Part shown: positions 51,856 to 64,000 of the stretch, piece after piece
How the letters are laid out: the number at the start of each line of letters is the position of its first letter
How positions within the stretch are numbered: the first letter of the stretch is position 1
From: Massilia violaceinigra
Lineage (GTDB): Bacteria; Pseudomonadota; Gammaproteobacteria; Burkholderiales; Burkholderiaceae_D
Length of the DNA stretch: 64,000 bases
Direction: 5' to 3'
NCBI RefSeq assembly: GCF_002752675.1
Contig: NZ_CP024608.1
Location: forward strand, 1,364,001 to 1,428,000
Notes under the pieces: generated by a model
Databases searched by the model: none
What the model was told of the DNA's origin: nothing
What the model saw: only the letters and a program-made list of their open reading frames with translations
Program-made: the position numbers and the translations under genes

Positions 51856-53454
51856 TCAGAGAGCTTCAAGATTTGCTCCGCGCATGCCAACGAGTAGTGC
51901 CTTTCCATTCGCATCGACGCGGAATTCGCCGTACTTCGCTGCCTCCCAGCGTTTTCCTTCCCCTTCCTGGAAGTACCACGCATCGGTCACCAGCGTATGG
52001 CCACCGTGACGTGGCGTGAGTTCGATCACGATCTCGCCAGGCGCAAGCGGCGTGCCATCGTGGAGCCGGGTCAGCTCCACAATTCCCTTCTCGTTCACCT
52101 TGCCGGCGACTTTCAATCTCGCGCTTCCAGCTTCATCGTCACTCAATTGCGATAGCTCCTGCGGCAAACTGAAATTCAGGCGCATGTAATCCCCCTGCAT
52201 GAGCGAGCGCGGATCGACCGGCGCCAGTTCCACCAGGACCGGGCGGCCGTTGGCAATCAGGGATTCCTTTTGCCAGATCCCGATATTGGCGATGGCCAAA
52301 ACCGCGACCGCCGTCAGCGCAATGCCGATCCGGCCTGCATGCGTTTCCTTCGGCGCAGGGGGCGCGCTGGCGCCACTGACCACCGATGCGCGGTCGCGAA
52401 TGGCAAGCCAGGCGATCAAGGCGAACAGCGCGCCGGCGCCGATCAGGATAAGCGCCTTGGTCGCAAGCGGATACGCCAGTTGGTAATACAGCGCGCCCAC
52501 AATCCAGGCGGCTGCAGCGCCGGCCGCCGTCGCGATGCCCCAGCGCCCGCTACTCGCACACAATGCGAGAATCATCATCACCGCGCCGAGCGACGGCATC
52601 AATACCGCCAGCCCCGTGAATGCCGCGGTAGTGAGCGCATACCACGGCGTGTGTAACGTGGGCCAGCGCTTGGCCAGCCAGGCTGCCCCGCCAAGCGTCA
52701 GCGCCGCCGATGCCAACTGCGCAAAGGACGCCAGCGGCTGCGACAGCGGAGCCATCGTGCTGACGGGACCGCTGTTGATGGTGGCACCGACCAGGAAGGT
52801 CATCCCTGTCCAGAACGCAAGGCCCGCAATGATAGTGAGTACCCACCCCGTCGCCAATCTGTCCACCAGCACGCTACGCAGATGTTGTCGCTGGACGAAG
52901 TCGGTAACAAGCCAGATTCCCATCGCAGCATGCACCACGATCCAGAATCCATCGCGATCGCGAGAAGCGGCGAGGATGACGATCGCCGCCATGATGAACG
53001 CACAGGAGATCGCCCCCAGCAGAACGCGCAGCCAGTTGCGTGGAATAAGAGCAGCCAGGGCGATTGCCAACAGCGCGACGCCGGCAGAGCCATTACCAAT
53101 TGACATGTCGATGTAAAAAGCCGCACTCATGGTCGCCGCGCCGGCGAGCAATGCCGGAATGGCCAGCTGCTCGATAAACAAGGGAAGGGATGCACGGCGC
53201 AAGATGGCCACTGCGACGCCGCACATGATGATCGAAAGCGGATACAGTGCACGGGTGTCGCGGGTCAGGTAATCGCCGCATAGCAGAAAAATGATTCCCA
53301 TCAGTGGGATAGCCGCCAACCATGCTCCGAACGCCGTCAACAATACGACGGGCCAGGGGCGATGGGCTTCGTGCTGGATAGAGGTGGCTGCGGAGGGGGG
53401 AAGAATACCCGCCGCAATAGCCTCGGCGATAATCTCGTTAAGTGGACGCTTCAT
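51856..53454 (-). CDS. DUF4401/GDYXXLXY-domain membrane protein
   Basis: 532 residues from the ATG at 53454, overlapping the DUF2157 stop by ATGA. About 12 hydrophobic segments fill residues 30-385. A soluble C-terminal domain (from about 410) contains GDYMRLNF, the motif that names the GDYXXLXY family, followed by a beta-rich end. The ORF extended upstream to 53922 is out-of-frame read-through of the DUF2157 gene. DUF2157 and GDYXXLXY genes are regularly neighbours and may form one membrane complex; function is unknown. Confidence 0.85.
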   Translation of the reverse strand: MKRPLNEIIAEAIAAGILPPSAATSIQHEAHRPWPVVLLTAFGAWLAAIPLMGIIFLLCGDYLTRDTRALYPLSIIMCGVAVAILRRASLPLFIEQLAIPALLAGAATMSAAFYIDMSIGNGSAGVALLAIALAALIPRNWLRVLLGAISCAFIMAAIVILAASRDRDGFWIVVHAAMGIWLVTDFVQRQHLRSVLVDRLATGWVLTIIAGLAFWTGMTFLVGATINSGPVSTMAPLSQPLASFAQLASAALTLGGAAWLAKRWPTLHTPWYALTTAAFTGLAVLMPSLGAVMMILALCASSGRWGIATAAGAAAAWIVGALYYQLAYPLATKALILIGAGALFALIAWLAIRDRASVVSGASAPPAPKETHAGRIGIALTAVAVLAIANIGIWQKESLIANGRPVLVELAPVDPRSLMQGDYMRLNFSLPQELSQLSDDEAGSARLKVAGKVNEKGIVELTRLHDGTPLAPGEIVIELTPRHGGHTLVTDAWYFQEGEGKRWEAAKYGEFRVDANGKALLVGMRGANLEAL

Positions 53455-54401
53455 TGCGCACCTCCATGCAGCGGGCCGCGTTTCGACAGCCTGAGAATGA
53501 TGCTCACCGTCGCGGCAAGCAGGCCGGCGGCGACAAGGCCAAGCACCAGCAGCGCCAGAATCGACCAGCGCGCGTGATCGACGAGCAGGAAGTGGGCCAA
53601 TAATCCAATCAGCAGAACATTCAGGGCCAGCCCGATGCCGCACAGTGAAAACATATCGAACAAGCGCTGCGACGAAAACGCGGCAGCAGTAATGGCCAAT
53701 ACCATCAAGGCCAGCCAGTATTGTGCGGTTACCTGACTGTTCGTCAGACCGGCAATCCCGATCAGTGCGACGCTGATGACCGCCAGCGCGACGCTCACGC
53801 GCATGGACAGCAGGCCTGCACCGGTCCATAGCGCACACAGGGGGCTGAGTAGCGCCGCCACGGTAAGTGCACCAAGGCATGCTGCCGCCTGATAATTCAG
53901 ATCGCTGGGTCGGAAGCGCCAACTATGGCCCGTGTTCGCATGCAGCCAGAGCGAGATGGCGCTCATGGCGATCAGCGCCCACGGTGTCCACAGCGCGTCA
54001 TGGCGTACGGAGAGGCATAGGGGTAGTCCTAGCACCGCCCACAGCGCGAACAGTTGCCAAGGGTCTGCGCCCGTCTGATAGGTCTGCCCGAAGTAAGCGA
54101 ACACCGCGCCGATGGCGAGCAGGGCCAACAGGCCAAGCGGCACGCGCGCGCGTGGCCGCGCGTACGCGCCGATGCACATGACAGCCACCACGCCCTGCAG
54201 CAGGATGAAACGGCCCGTGCGGCCAAGCGAATCCCAGTTCGCCGCAATCCAGAAAATGATACCGAGGCCGATCAGCACCGCCGCAATGATCGCCAATCCG
54301 GTGCGAAACCGTGACGCCAGGTTCGCTGGCTCATCATCGAGGCCGGACAGTTCGCGAAGCCGGCGGTGCTGCTCATCGTTCAAGGAATTTGTCGCGGACA
54401 C
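53451..54401 (-). CDS. DUF2157 domain membrane protein, 5' end displaced by an IS
   Basis: 316 residues from a GTG at 54401. The DUF2157 region (SRFRTGLAIIAAVLIGLGIIFWIAANWDSLGR, in parts, then FAYFGQTYQTGADPW) is followed by about 8 further hydrophobic segments. The GTG lies only 2 bases from the CTAA target duplication of the IS5-family element and has no ribosome-binding site. Across the IS, the sequence on its far side (ATG at 55646, 7 codons) rejoins this frame exactly. The original protein therefore probably began 9 residues earlier. Expression now depends on the IS or on internal starts. Confidence 0.8.
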   Translation of the reverse strand: MSATNSLNDEQHRRLRELSGLDDEPANLASRFRTGLAIIAAVLIGLGIIFWIAANWDSLGRTGRFILLQGVVAVMCIGAYARPRARVPLGLLALLAIGAVFAYFGQTYQTGADPWQLFALWAVLGLPLCLSVRHDALWTPWALIAMSAISLWLHANTGHSWRFRPSDLNYQAAACLGALTVAALLSPLCALWTGAGLLSMRVSVALAVISVALIGIAGLTNSQVTAQYWLALMVLAITAAAFSSQRLFDMFSLCGIGLALNVLLIGLLAHFLLVDHARWSILALLVLGLVAAGLLAATVSIILRLSKRGPLHGGAQ

Positions 54402-54407
54402 TTCTAA

Positions 54408-55621
54408 GGAAGCACTGATTTATTCATCCAACACCATGCCGGGCTCGGGCGATACCTGAGACAATAACAGCGCCTCCACGACCGCTCAATCGATCATGCA
54501 GAAGAGTTTTTCCGATCTCGAATACGCCGCCAAGAAGAAGTTGACACGTCGTGACGTGTTCCTGGCAAAGATAGACAGTGTGACGCCATGGTCGCAGTTG
54601 CATGCGCTGATCGAACCGTTCTATCCCAAGGTTGTAGGTGCTGGCCGCCCGCCGATCGGCTTGGCGCGCATGTTGCGGATGTACGTGGTCCAGCAGTGCT
54701 TCGGTTTGTCCGATGAGGGGATCGAGGACGCGGTCTATGACAGCCAGGCGATTCGTGGCTTCGTCGGTATCGACCTCAGTCGCGAGCAGGCGCCGGACGC
54801 CACGACGCTGTTGAAATTTCGCCGCTTGCTGGAGAAGAACGAGCTCACACGCAAGATCTTCGAAACGATCAACGGGCATTTGGCGGCCCAGGGTTTGATG
54901 ATGCGCGAAGGCACGATTGTGGACGCCACGCTGATAGCGGCGCCGCCATCGACCAAGAACAAGGACAAAAAACGTGATCCCGAAATGCACCAGACGAAGA
55001 AGGGGAACGACTGGCACTTCGGGCTCAAAGCGCATATTGGTGTTGACGCGAAGTCGGGACTGGTACACACGGTGGTGGCCACTGCCGCCAATGTGGCTGA
55101 TGTGACGCAGGCACATGCATTGCTGCACGGCGATGAAGTGGCGGTACTGGGCGATGCGGGATACCAGGGCGTTGAAAAACGCGAAGAGAATCTTGAAACG
55201 AAAGTGACTTGGCACGTCGCAATGAAGAGAACCAAACGCAAGGCGCTGCCTGCCAACAAACTCGGCCGCATGACGGAAAAGCTGGAGCACTTGAAGGCAA
55301 GCGTGCGGGCCAAAGTTGAGCATCCGTTCCATGTCGTCAAGAACCTCTTTCGTCATCGGAAAGCGCGCTACCGCGGCTTGAAGAAAAACACTGCCCAACT
55401 GTTCACCCTGTTCGGCTTCGCGAACTTGATACTCGCGGGCCGGCAATTTACGGTCTCGGAAACCCGAACTCCGTCCTGACAATGAAAGGGCGAGAAAAAC
55501 GCCCTTGAAACGGAAGAATTGGCCGCCTCAACTGTGTAGATATCGCCGATGCGGCTCGTCAGAAACGCGGCATCAAAAACTTTGCACCGCCAGCCAGAAT
55601 CGTCAATAGATCAGCGCTTCC
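54408..55621 (+). mobile_element. Complete IS5-family insertion sequence
   Basis: 1214 bp bounded by 18-bp imperfect inverted repeats (GGAAGCACTGATTTATTC left, GGAAGCGCTGATCTATTG right, read inward; 15 of 18 match). A perfect CTAA target duplication flanks it (54404-54407 and 55622-55625), as expected of IS5-group elements. It holds one intact transposase gene. The duplication is undecayed, so the insertion is recent. Confidence 0.93.
54496..55479 (+). CDS. IS5-family transposase
   Basis: 327 residues. DDE motifs: the first Asp is in GTIVDATLIAAPPSTKNKD, the second in VLGDAGYQGVEKRE, and the Glu in RAKVEHPFHVVKNLFRHRKARYRGLKKN (read in parts; the YREK-like block). The N-terminal DUF772-type helical domain (QLHALIEPFYPK, RPPIGLARMLRMYVVQQCFGLSD) is complete. 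No frameshift, so the element is probably active. Confidence 0.93.
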   Translation: MQKSFSDLEYAAKKKLTRRDVFLAKIDSVTPWSQLHALIEPFYPKVVGAGRPPIGLARMLRMYVVQQCFGLSDEGIEDAVYDSQAIRGFVGIDLSREQAPDATTLLKFRRLLEKNELTRKIFETINGHLAAQGLMMREGTIVDATLIAAPPSTKNKDKKRDPEMHQTKKGNDWHFGLKAHIGVDAKSGLVHTVVATAANVADVTQAHALLHGDEVAVLGDAGYQGVEKREENLETKVTWHVAMKRTKRKALPANKLGRMTEKLEHLKASVRAKVEHPFHVVKNLFRHRKARYRGLKKNTAQLFTLFGFANLILAGRQFTVSETRTPS

Positions 55622-55625
55622 CTAA

Positions 55626-55646
55626 CAGCGCGAGGCCGATCTCCAT
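55626..55646 (-). other. Severed 5' end of the DUF2157 gene
   Basis: ATG GAG ATC GGC CTC GCG CTG, read on the minus strand from 55646 to the IS boundary. Removing the IS and one CTAA joins it in frame through TTA GAA to the GTG of the DUF2157 gene. GAAAG lies 6 bases upstream of this ATG as a weak ribosome-binding site. Confidence 0.55.
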
Positions 55647-55704
55647 GATTTTCTTTCAATTTTGGAATTACGGCTGAGTTTACCCGGCTTTGCATCAAAA
55701 AGGC

Positions 55705-55851
55705 TTGCCAAGCGATCGGGGCCTTTGCTATAGTTCGCCTCCCCGCTGAAAGGGTTAACGAAATCAAGTAGTTAGCAGGCAGTTGGGGCCGTCTCCAAGG
55801 ACGCGCGGTAGTAAAAAAGGGGTTGACGAGAAACGCGAAACGCTGCATAAT
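55705..55851 (+). promoter_or_regulatory. Tandem promoters P1 and P2 of the third rRNA operon
   Basis: P1 is TTGCCA (55705-55710), 18 bp, TATAGT (55729-55734). P2 is TTGACG (55823-55828), 17 bp, CATAAT (55846-55851). The IS lies 83 bp upstream of the P1 -35 box and leaves both promoters intact. Confidence 0.8.
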
Positions 55852-56096
55852 CTCACCTCTCTGCTGCAACGAACAAAACGCTTCGTAGCAAACGGCAGAA
55901 GTAGTACAGAGTAAGTTCTTTAACAATTAACAGTCGATAAGTGTGGGCGTTTGATGAAGGTGCCAACAAAGCGCAAGCGATGTTGAATACTTAAATTATC
56001 AAATGTTCACAAAAAAGAAATATAGGCGCTTCGCAAGAAGTGGCCTGTCAGTATTTTGAGTGAGCGATCTGTCCGCAAGGACATTAAACAGAGATT
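55852..56096 (+). other. rRNA leader of the third operon
   Basis: boxA-like GTTCTTTAACAA at 55915-55926 and the 5' half of the 16S processing stalk from 55932. Single-base differences from the others (AACAAAACG, AGAGTAAG, CCAACAAAGCG). No gene. Confidence 0.72.
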
Positions 56097-57630
<1,534 letters not shown>

Positions 57631-57717
57631 GAGTTGCACTGGCTATAGAGCCAATTCATTGAGCGTCCACTCTTATCGACTGTTGAAATTAGAAGAAACA
57701 GTAGCAGTGTCCAAGTC

Positions 57718-57794
57718 GGGGCTGTAGCTCAGCTGGTTAGAGCACCGTGTTGATAACGCGGGGGTCGTTGGTTCGAGTCCAACCAGCCCTACCA
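57718..57794 (+). tRNA. tRNA-Ile (GAU), third operon
   Basis: Identical to the other copies. The spacer before it is of the second-operon type. Confidence 0.97.
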
Positions 57795-57816
57795 GTTATG
57801 TCTTTAGATATACCTT

Positions 57817-57892
57817 GGGGGATTAGCTCAGCTGGGAGAGCACCTGCTTTGCAAGCAGGGGGTCGTCGGTTCGATCCCGTCATCCTCCACCA
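57817..57892 (+). tRNA. tRNA-Ala (UGC), third operon
   Basis: Identical to the other copies. The spacer after it is of the first-operon type. Confidence 0.97.
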
Positions 57893-58123
57893 CTCTACAA
57901 ACTTCTGAAAGTACAAACGTAAGCCACTGGGTTTAGGTTTGGTCTTTTAGAGATTAAAGCTGTTTCGTTCTTTAACAATCTGGAAGAAGTAAAGTTTTAA
58001 TCGAATCGCCGACAGGCGGTTCGATGGGTAGTGATTGTATGTATCAAAACAAAGCAACAACGCTGTACTTTCTTATCTCTGTAACGCTCTTTTAGTGGCA
58101 ACACTAAGAGGCTAACGTTATAG
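57893..58123 (+). other. tRNA-Ala to 23S spacer, third operon
   Basis: boxA-like site at 57967-57978. Reads the same as the first operon's spacer, including the TTTTAGTGGCAACACTAAGAGG stem. Confidence 0.7.
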
Positions 58124-60998
<2,875 letters not shown>

Positions 60999-61144
60999 AT
61001 AACCTTAGCAGGTGCAGAGATAAGAAATGCGCGTTGTGTTTTGTGCGATACGCACAGTCACTACCCGAGTAATACAATAAAACGATACTTCTTCCAGATT
61101 CAAGCTAGTGCTGCCCGATCGGGAGCACCAAGCTGTACAAGTTA

Positions 61145-61260
61145 TGCCTGATGACCATAGTAAATCGGTACCACCCCTTCCCATCCCGAACAGGACCGTG
61201 AAACGATTTTACGCCGATGATAGTGCTGCAACCAGTGTGAAAGTAGGTTATCGTCAGGCT
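61145..61260 (+). rRNA. rrf: 5S ribosomal RNA, third copy
   Basis: 116 nt, identical by eye to the first copy. Confidence 0.95.
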
Positions 61261-61271
61261 AGTTATAAGAG

Positions 61272-61309
61272 AAAGACCCGTGTGAGCGAAAGCCATGCGG
61301 GTTTTTTTT
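61272..61309 (+). terminator. Intrinsic terminator of the third rRNA operon
   Basis: ACCCGTGTG pairs, with G-U pairs, with CATGCGGGT around an AGCGAAAGC loop and is followed by a T-run. The stem sequence is unrelated to the terminators of operons one and two, so homology between the operons ends just after 5S. Confidence 0.85.
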
Positions 61310-61363
61310 CGTCCCGAATGAAGTTCCAACGGCGCTGTCCAATTCCGGAAAACGCCTGCAAAA

Positions 61364-61816
61364 TCAGTTCAGGCGCTTCTTCATAAAGACGCTCAACGGA
61401 TCGTCACGATAATCCCCGTAGCGCTCGCACCGTTCATATCCGGCGCGGCCATAAAACCCCAGCGCGTCCGGCTGCGAGGGCCCCGTTTCCAGCATCAGCA
61501 TATCCAAACCAGCCTCCCGCGTGGACGCTTCCAGCAGCGCCAGCACCTTTCCTGCTACTCCCATACCGCGCTGGGCCGGCGCCACGTACATCCGTTTCAA
61601 CTCCACATACTCGTCATACAGCACCACCGCGCCGCACCCGATCGCCGACCCGTCGACATCGCGGGCCACCGCAAACCGCACGTTCGGCTGCTTCAGTGAA
61701 GTCAGATCCAGCGCATAGCGGCTCTCGGCGGGGTAAAGCGAGTCCTGATAGGCATCCAGGTCCGCGATCAGCTGAATCACTTCCGGCTGATCGGGCGTTT
61801 CAATGGCGATATTCAT
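61364..61816 (-). CDS. GNAT-family N-acetyltransferase
   Basis: 150 residues. The acetyl-CoA motif A is ELKRMYVAPAQRGMGVAGKVLALLE (read in parts; the QRGMGVA loop is the pyrophosphate-binding signature). Motif B is LGFYGRAGYERCERYGDY. The start follows GAGG at 7 bases. Substrate unknown. Its 3' end lies 54 bp beyond the third rRNA terminator on the opposite strand; it is divergent from the regulator gene at 61869. Confidence 0.9.
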   Translation of the reverse strand: MNIAIETPDQPEVIQLIADLDAYQDSLYPAESRYALDLTSLKQPNVRFAVARDVDGSAIGCGAVVLYDEYVELKRMYVAPAQRGMGVAGKVLALLEASTREAGLDMLMLETGPSQPDALGFYGRAGYERCERYGDYRDDPLSVFMKKRLN

Positions 61817-61868
61817 AGGCGGTCCTCAAGCTCATAATGGGAATTCAATTGTGCACTAGAATATCCGC

Positions 61869-62558
61869 ATGCGTATCCTTATCATCGAAGACAATCCCGA
61901 CATCGTCGCCAACCTCTACGGTTTTCTGGAACCCAAGGGCTACATCCTCGACTCGGCAGCCAACGGCTACGCCGGCCTGGCCCTGGCGGCCCAGAATACC
62001 TACGACATCGTGGTGCTCGACGTCGTGCTGCCCGGCCTGACGGGCCTGGACATCTGCCAGAAGCTCCGCGGAGAACTCAACAGCGCCATTCCCGTGCTGA
62101 TGCTGACCGCGCGCGACACGCTGCAGGACAAGGTCGCCGGCTTCGACAGCGGCGCCGACGACTACCTGGTCAAGCCATTTTCCCTGGTCGAACTCGACAT
62201 CCGCCTCAAGGCCTTGCTGCGCCGTGCCAACGGCGCCGTCAGCGGTGCCACCATCCTGCGCGTCGGCGAGCTGAGCTTCAACACCGGCACCTACGAAGCC
62301 GCGCGCGCCGGCGTACCGCTGGCTCTCACCAAAACCGGCTACACCATCCTCAAATGCCTGATGCGCGATTCGCCCAAGGTCGTGCCGCGCCACGTCATCG
62401 AGCAAGCCATCTGGGGCGACGACCGGCCCGACAGCGACGCCTTGCGCACCCACATCCATGCCCTGCGCCAAGCCCTCGACAAACCCTTTCCGGCCGCCAT
62501 GCTGCGCACCGTGCCCGGCCTCGGTTTCAAACTGGTGAACCCCGATGACATCGCGTGA
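61869..62558 (+). CDS. OmpR-family response regulator
   Basis: 229 residues. The receiver has acidic Glu7-Asp8, phosphoacceptor Asp51 in IVVLDVVLPG, Thr in MLTARD and Lys in DDYLVKPF. The winged-helix domain (about 128-225) has PRHVIEQAIWGDD and DALRTHIHALRQAL. Overlaps the kinase gene by 14 bases. The layout resembles QseB/BasR-type pairs, but no target is suggested by the sequence. Confidence 0.93.
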   Translation: MRILIIEDNPDIVANLYGFLEPKGYILDSAANGYAGLALAAQNTYDIVVLDVVLPGLTGLDICQKLRGELNSAIPVLMLTARDTLQDKVAGFDSGADDYLVKPFSLVELDIRLKALLRRANGAVSGATILRVGELSFNTGTYEAARAGVPLALTKTGYTILKCLMRDSPKVVPRHVIEQAIWGDDRPDSDALRTHIHALRQALDKPFPAAMLRTVPGLGFKLVNPDDIA

Positions 62559-63843
62559 CTCCCTGCGCAACCGCATCGCGGTTGCCTACCTGCTGTTCGC
62601 GCTCGGATCCTCGCTCTTCCTCGCGGCAATTGCCATCGTGGCGGTCGAGGGGATCGAGGTCCACCTGGTCGACAACCGCCTGACGGAGGCCGCTGCCTGG
62701 GCGGCGCCACGCCATGCCGGCGGCTTGCCGGTTGCCATGCCCGCCGGCCTGAGCTTCTACCATGGCGCATCGATTCCGGAGCCACTGCGCAATCTCCCCG
62801 AAGGCGTCGGCGAAGTACACGTCGACGGTATCGGCCTGCACGTGCTTGCTGGCAAAGATGCGAGCGGCAACTACGTCGTGGTCGATCACGAAAGCGACTA
62901 CGAAAAGGTCGAACTGGTCGTCTATTCGATGTTCGGCCTCGGCTTCATCGGCATCATGCTGTTCTCGCTGTTTCTGGGTGGCTTCATCGGACGCCGCTTC
63001 GTCACCCCGATCACGATCCTGGCCAATGCCGTGCGTGAAAATTCCTCCGAATTGCCCTTGCTCGAACGCCAGGACGAACTCGGCATCCTGGCGCGCGCCT
63101 TTGCCGCCCATACCAGCGAGCTGCGCATTTACCTTGAGCGCGAGCGCCTGTTCACGGGCGACGTCAGCCACGAACTGCGCACGCCGCTGACGGTGATCAC
63201 CGGCGCCGCTGAAATCATCATGACCCAGGCTGACGCCAACCCCGCCACCGCCGCCGCGGCCGAGCGCATCCTGCGCGCCGCCAACGAGGCGTCCGCCTGC
63301 GTCAATGTCCTGCTGACCCTGGCGCGCTCGCGCGACCGCATCGCCCATCCCGTCACCAGCCTGGAGCAGATCGCCAGTGCCGAAACCGAGCGCTACCAGC
63401 CGCTGGTCGCGGGCCGGCCGGTGGCGCTGCGTTTCCTGGGCGGCCCCGCCTTCGCCGTCGCCGCCCCGCCCGAACTGCTGGTGGCCGCCGTCGGTAACCT
63501 GATCCGCAACGCATGCCAGTACACCACGCACGGCGAGGTGTCGGTTCGCCTCGGCGACGGCCTGGTGCGGGTGGAAGACACCGGCCCCGGCTTGCCGCTC
63601 GCCGTGCGCGCCACCTTCGACCAGGGGCAGGGCGCCGCCCCCGGCTTGCCGCTCGCCGTGTGCGCCACCTTCGACCAGGGGCAGGGCGCCGCCCCCGGCG
63701 CGGGATCGGCGGGCGCCGGCCTGGGCTTGGCCCTGGTGCGGCGCATCTGCGAGTATCTCGGCGCCACGCTTGCCTTCAGCGAACGCGAGGGCGGCGGCAG
63801 CGTCTTCGAGATCCGCTTCAATATGGCCTTAACGAAATCTTAA
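62545..63843 (+). CDS. Sensor histidine kinase with an internal duplication
   Basis: 432 residues. Membrane segments are at about 13-35 and 130-152, enclosing a short periplasmic sensor of about 95 residues. A HAMP-like linker leads to the H box FTGDVSHELRTPLTV with His209. The ATPase domain has N box AVGNLIRNACQYT, G1 VEDTGPGLP and G2 GAGLGLALVRRI. Between G1 and G2 an 18-residue segment (PGLPLAV.ATFDQGQGAA) occurs twice in tandem, differing by Arg to Cys. It lengthens the ATP lid and duplicates the end of G1. Partner of the regulator just upstream. Confidence 0.93.
   Translation: MTSRDSLRNRIAVAYLLFALGSSLFLAAIAIVAVEGIEVHLVDNRLTEAAAWAAPRHAGGLPVAMPAGLSFYHGASIPEPLRNLPEGVGEVHVDGIGLHVLAGKDASGNYVVVDHESDYEKVELVVYSMFGLGFIGIMLFSLFLGGFIGRRFVTPITILANAVRENSSELPLLERQDELGILARAFAAHTSELRIYLERERLFTGDVSHELRTPLTVITGAAEIIMTQADANPATAAAAERILRAANEASACVNVLLTLARSRDRIAHPVTSLEQIASAETERYQPLVAGRPVALRFLGGPAFAVAAPPELLVAAVGNLIRNACQYTTHGEVSVRLGDGLVRVEDTGPGLPLAVRATFDQGQGAAPGLPLAVCATFDQGQGAAPGAGSAGAGLGLALVRRICEYLGATLAFSEREGGGSVFEIRFNMALTKS
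63585..63692 (+). repeat. 54-bp tandem duplication inside the kinase gene
   Basis: Two direct copies of a 54-bp unit starting CCCCGGCTTGCCGCTCGCC, at 63585-63638 and 63639-63692. They differ at one base (CGC to TGC codon). Being a multiple of three it keeps the frame. Near-identity implies a recent event. Confidence 0.93.
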
Positions 63844-63934
63844 CGCCCGGTTGACGCCGGCTTGATGTTCTCAACTGTATCTTCGGTCGCGTGTGCCGCC
63901 TTGCCGGGCGGCGCCGTTCACCCTGGAGCATCTG

Positions 63935-64000
63935 TTGAAATTGAATACCGCACCGCGCATCCACGCTTCCCTGCTCATCCTGGGCGCCTCGACCTTTCTG
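63935..64000 (+). CDS. Start of a secreted or membrane protein (runs off the window)
   Basis: A TTG start at 63935, with GGAG 7 bases upstream, opens 22 codons that read as a signal peptide or first membrane helix (basic N-terminus, then ASLLILGASTFL). It follows the kinase by 91 bp. The product cannot be named from this fragment. Confidence 0.5.
   Translation, partial: MKLNTAPRIHASLLILGASTFL

Overview
The window is high-GC proteobacterial DNA. Three 16S genes with Massilia/Telluria/Duganella-like sequence point to a member of the Oxalobacteraceae (Betaproteobacteria). The genus is inferred from 16S signatures read by eye, not from a search.

Layout. Bases 1-10.6 kb hold, in order: a WGR/HEAT-type protein running off the left edge (minus strand); a histidine kinase/response regulator pair (minus); a frameshifted SPFH/prohibitin-like gene with an SH3-like partner (plus); and a two-gene unit of a NodU-type carbamoyltransferase and an N,N-dimethylformamidase beta-like protein (plus), preceded by a strong hairpin. 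The first of three same-strand rRNA operons (16S, tRNA-Ile, tRNA-Ala, 23S, 5S) follows at 10.6-16.2 kb. A complete Wadjet type I plasmid-defence operon (jetABCD) starts about 140 bp after its terminator. Next come a DUF4287 gene and a cupin/DUF2867 gene.

From 24.9 to 38.0 kb lies a minus-strand cobalamin block. cobT-cobS-cobC are upstream. A cobalamin riboswitch with an attenuator terminator then precedes btuB-btuC-btuD-cobO-cbiA-cobU-cbiB-cobD-btuF-cobQ. Most junctions overlap by a few bases, which suggests translational coupling. The products cover outer- and inner-membrane B12 uptake, adenosylation, two amidation steps, aminopropanol-arm attachment and nucleotide-loop assembly. No corrin-ring synthesis genes are in the window. 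Bases 38.1-45.7 kb hold a DUF2868/DUF3482 GTPase pair, a small membrane protein, a PqqU(YncD)-like TonB receptor, and a divergent acetaldehyde-type dehydrogenase with DUF779. The last three together suggest PQQ-linked alcohol oxidation.

The second rRNA operon (45.8-51.4 kb) and the third (55.7-61.3 kb) flank a small segment. This segment holds an Imm33-like gene, a two-gene membrane operon (DUF2157 and GDYXXLXY-domain proteins) and a complete IS5-family element with a CTAA target duplication. The IS has separated the DUF2157 gene from what looks like its original start. The right end carries a GNAT acetyltransferase, an OmpR-type regulator/kinase pair whose kinase has a 54-bp tandem duplication in its ATP-binding domain, and the start of one more gene.

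The most informative observations are: the mosaic structure of the third rRNA operon and compensatory changes between rRNA copies; the IS insertion inside a coding start; the shine-dalgarno-masking hairpin before the carbamoyltransferase/DMF-beta pair; and the in-frame kinase duplication. I did not find a demonstrably new defence or RNA system. The carbamoyltransferase/DMF-beta pair is the least explained functional unit.
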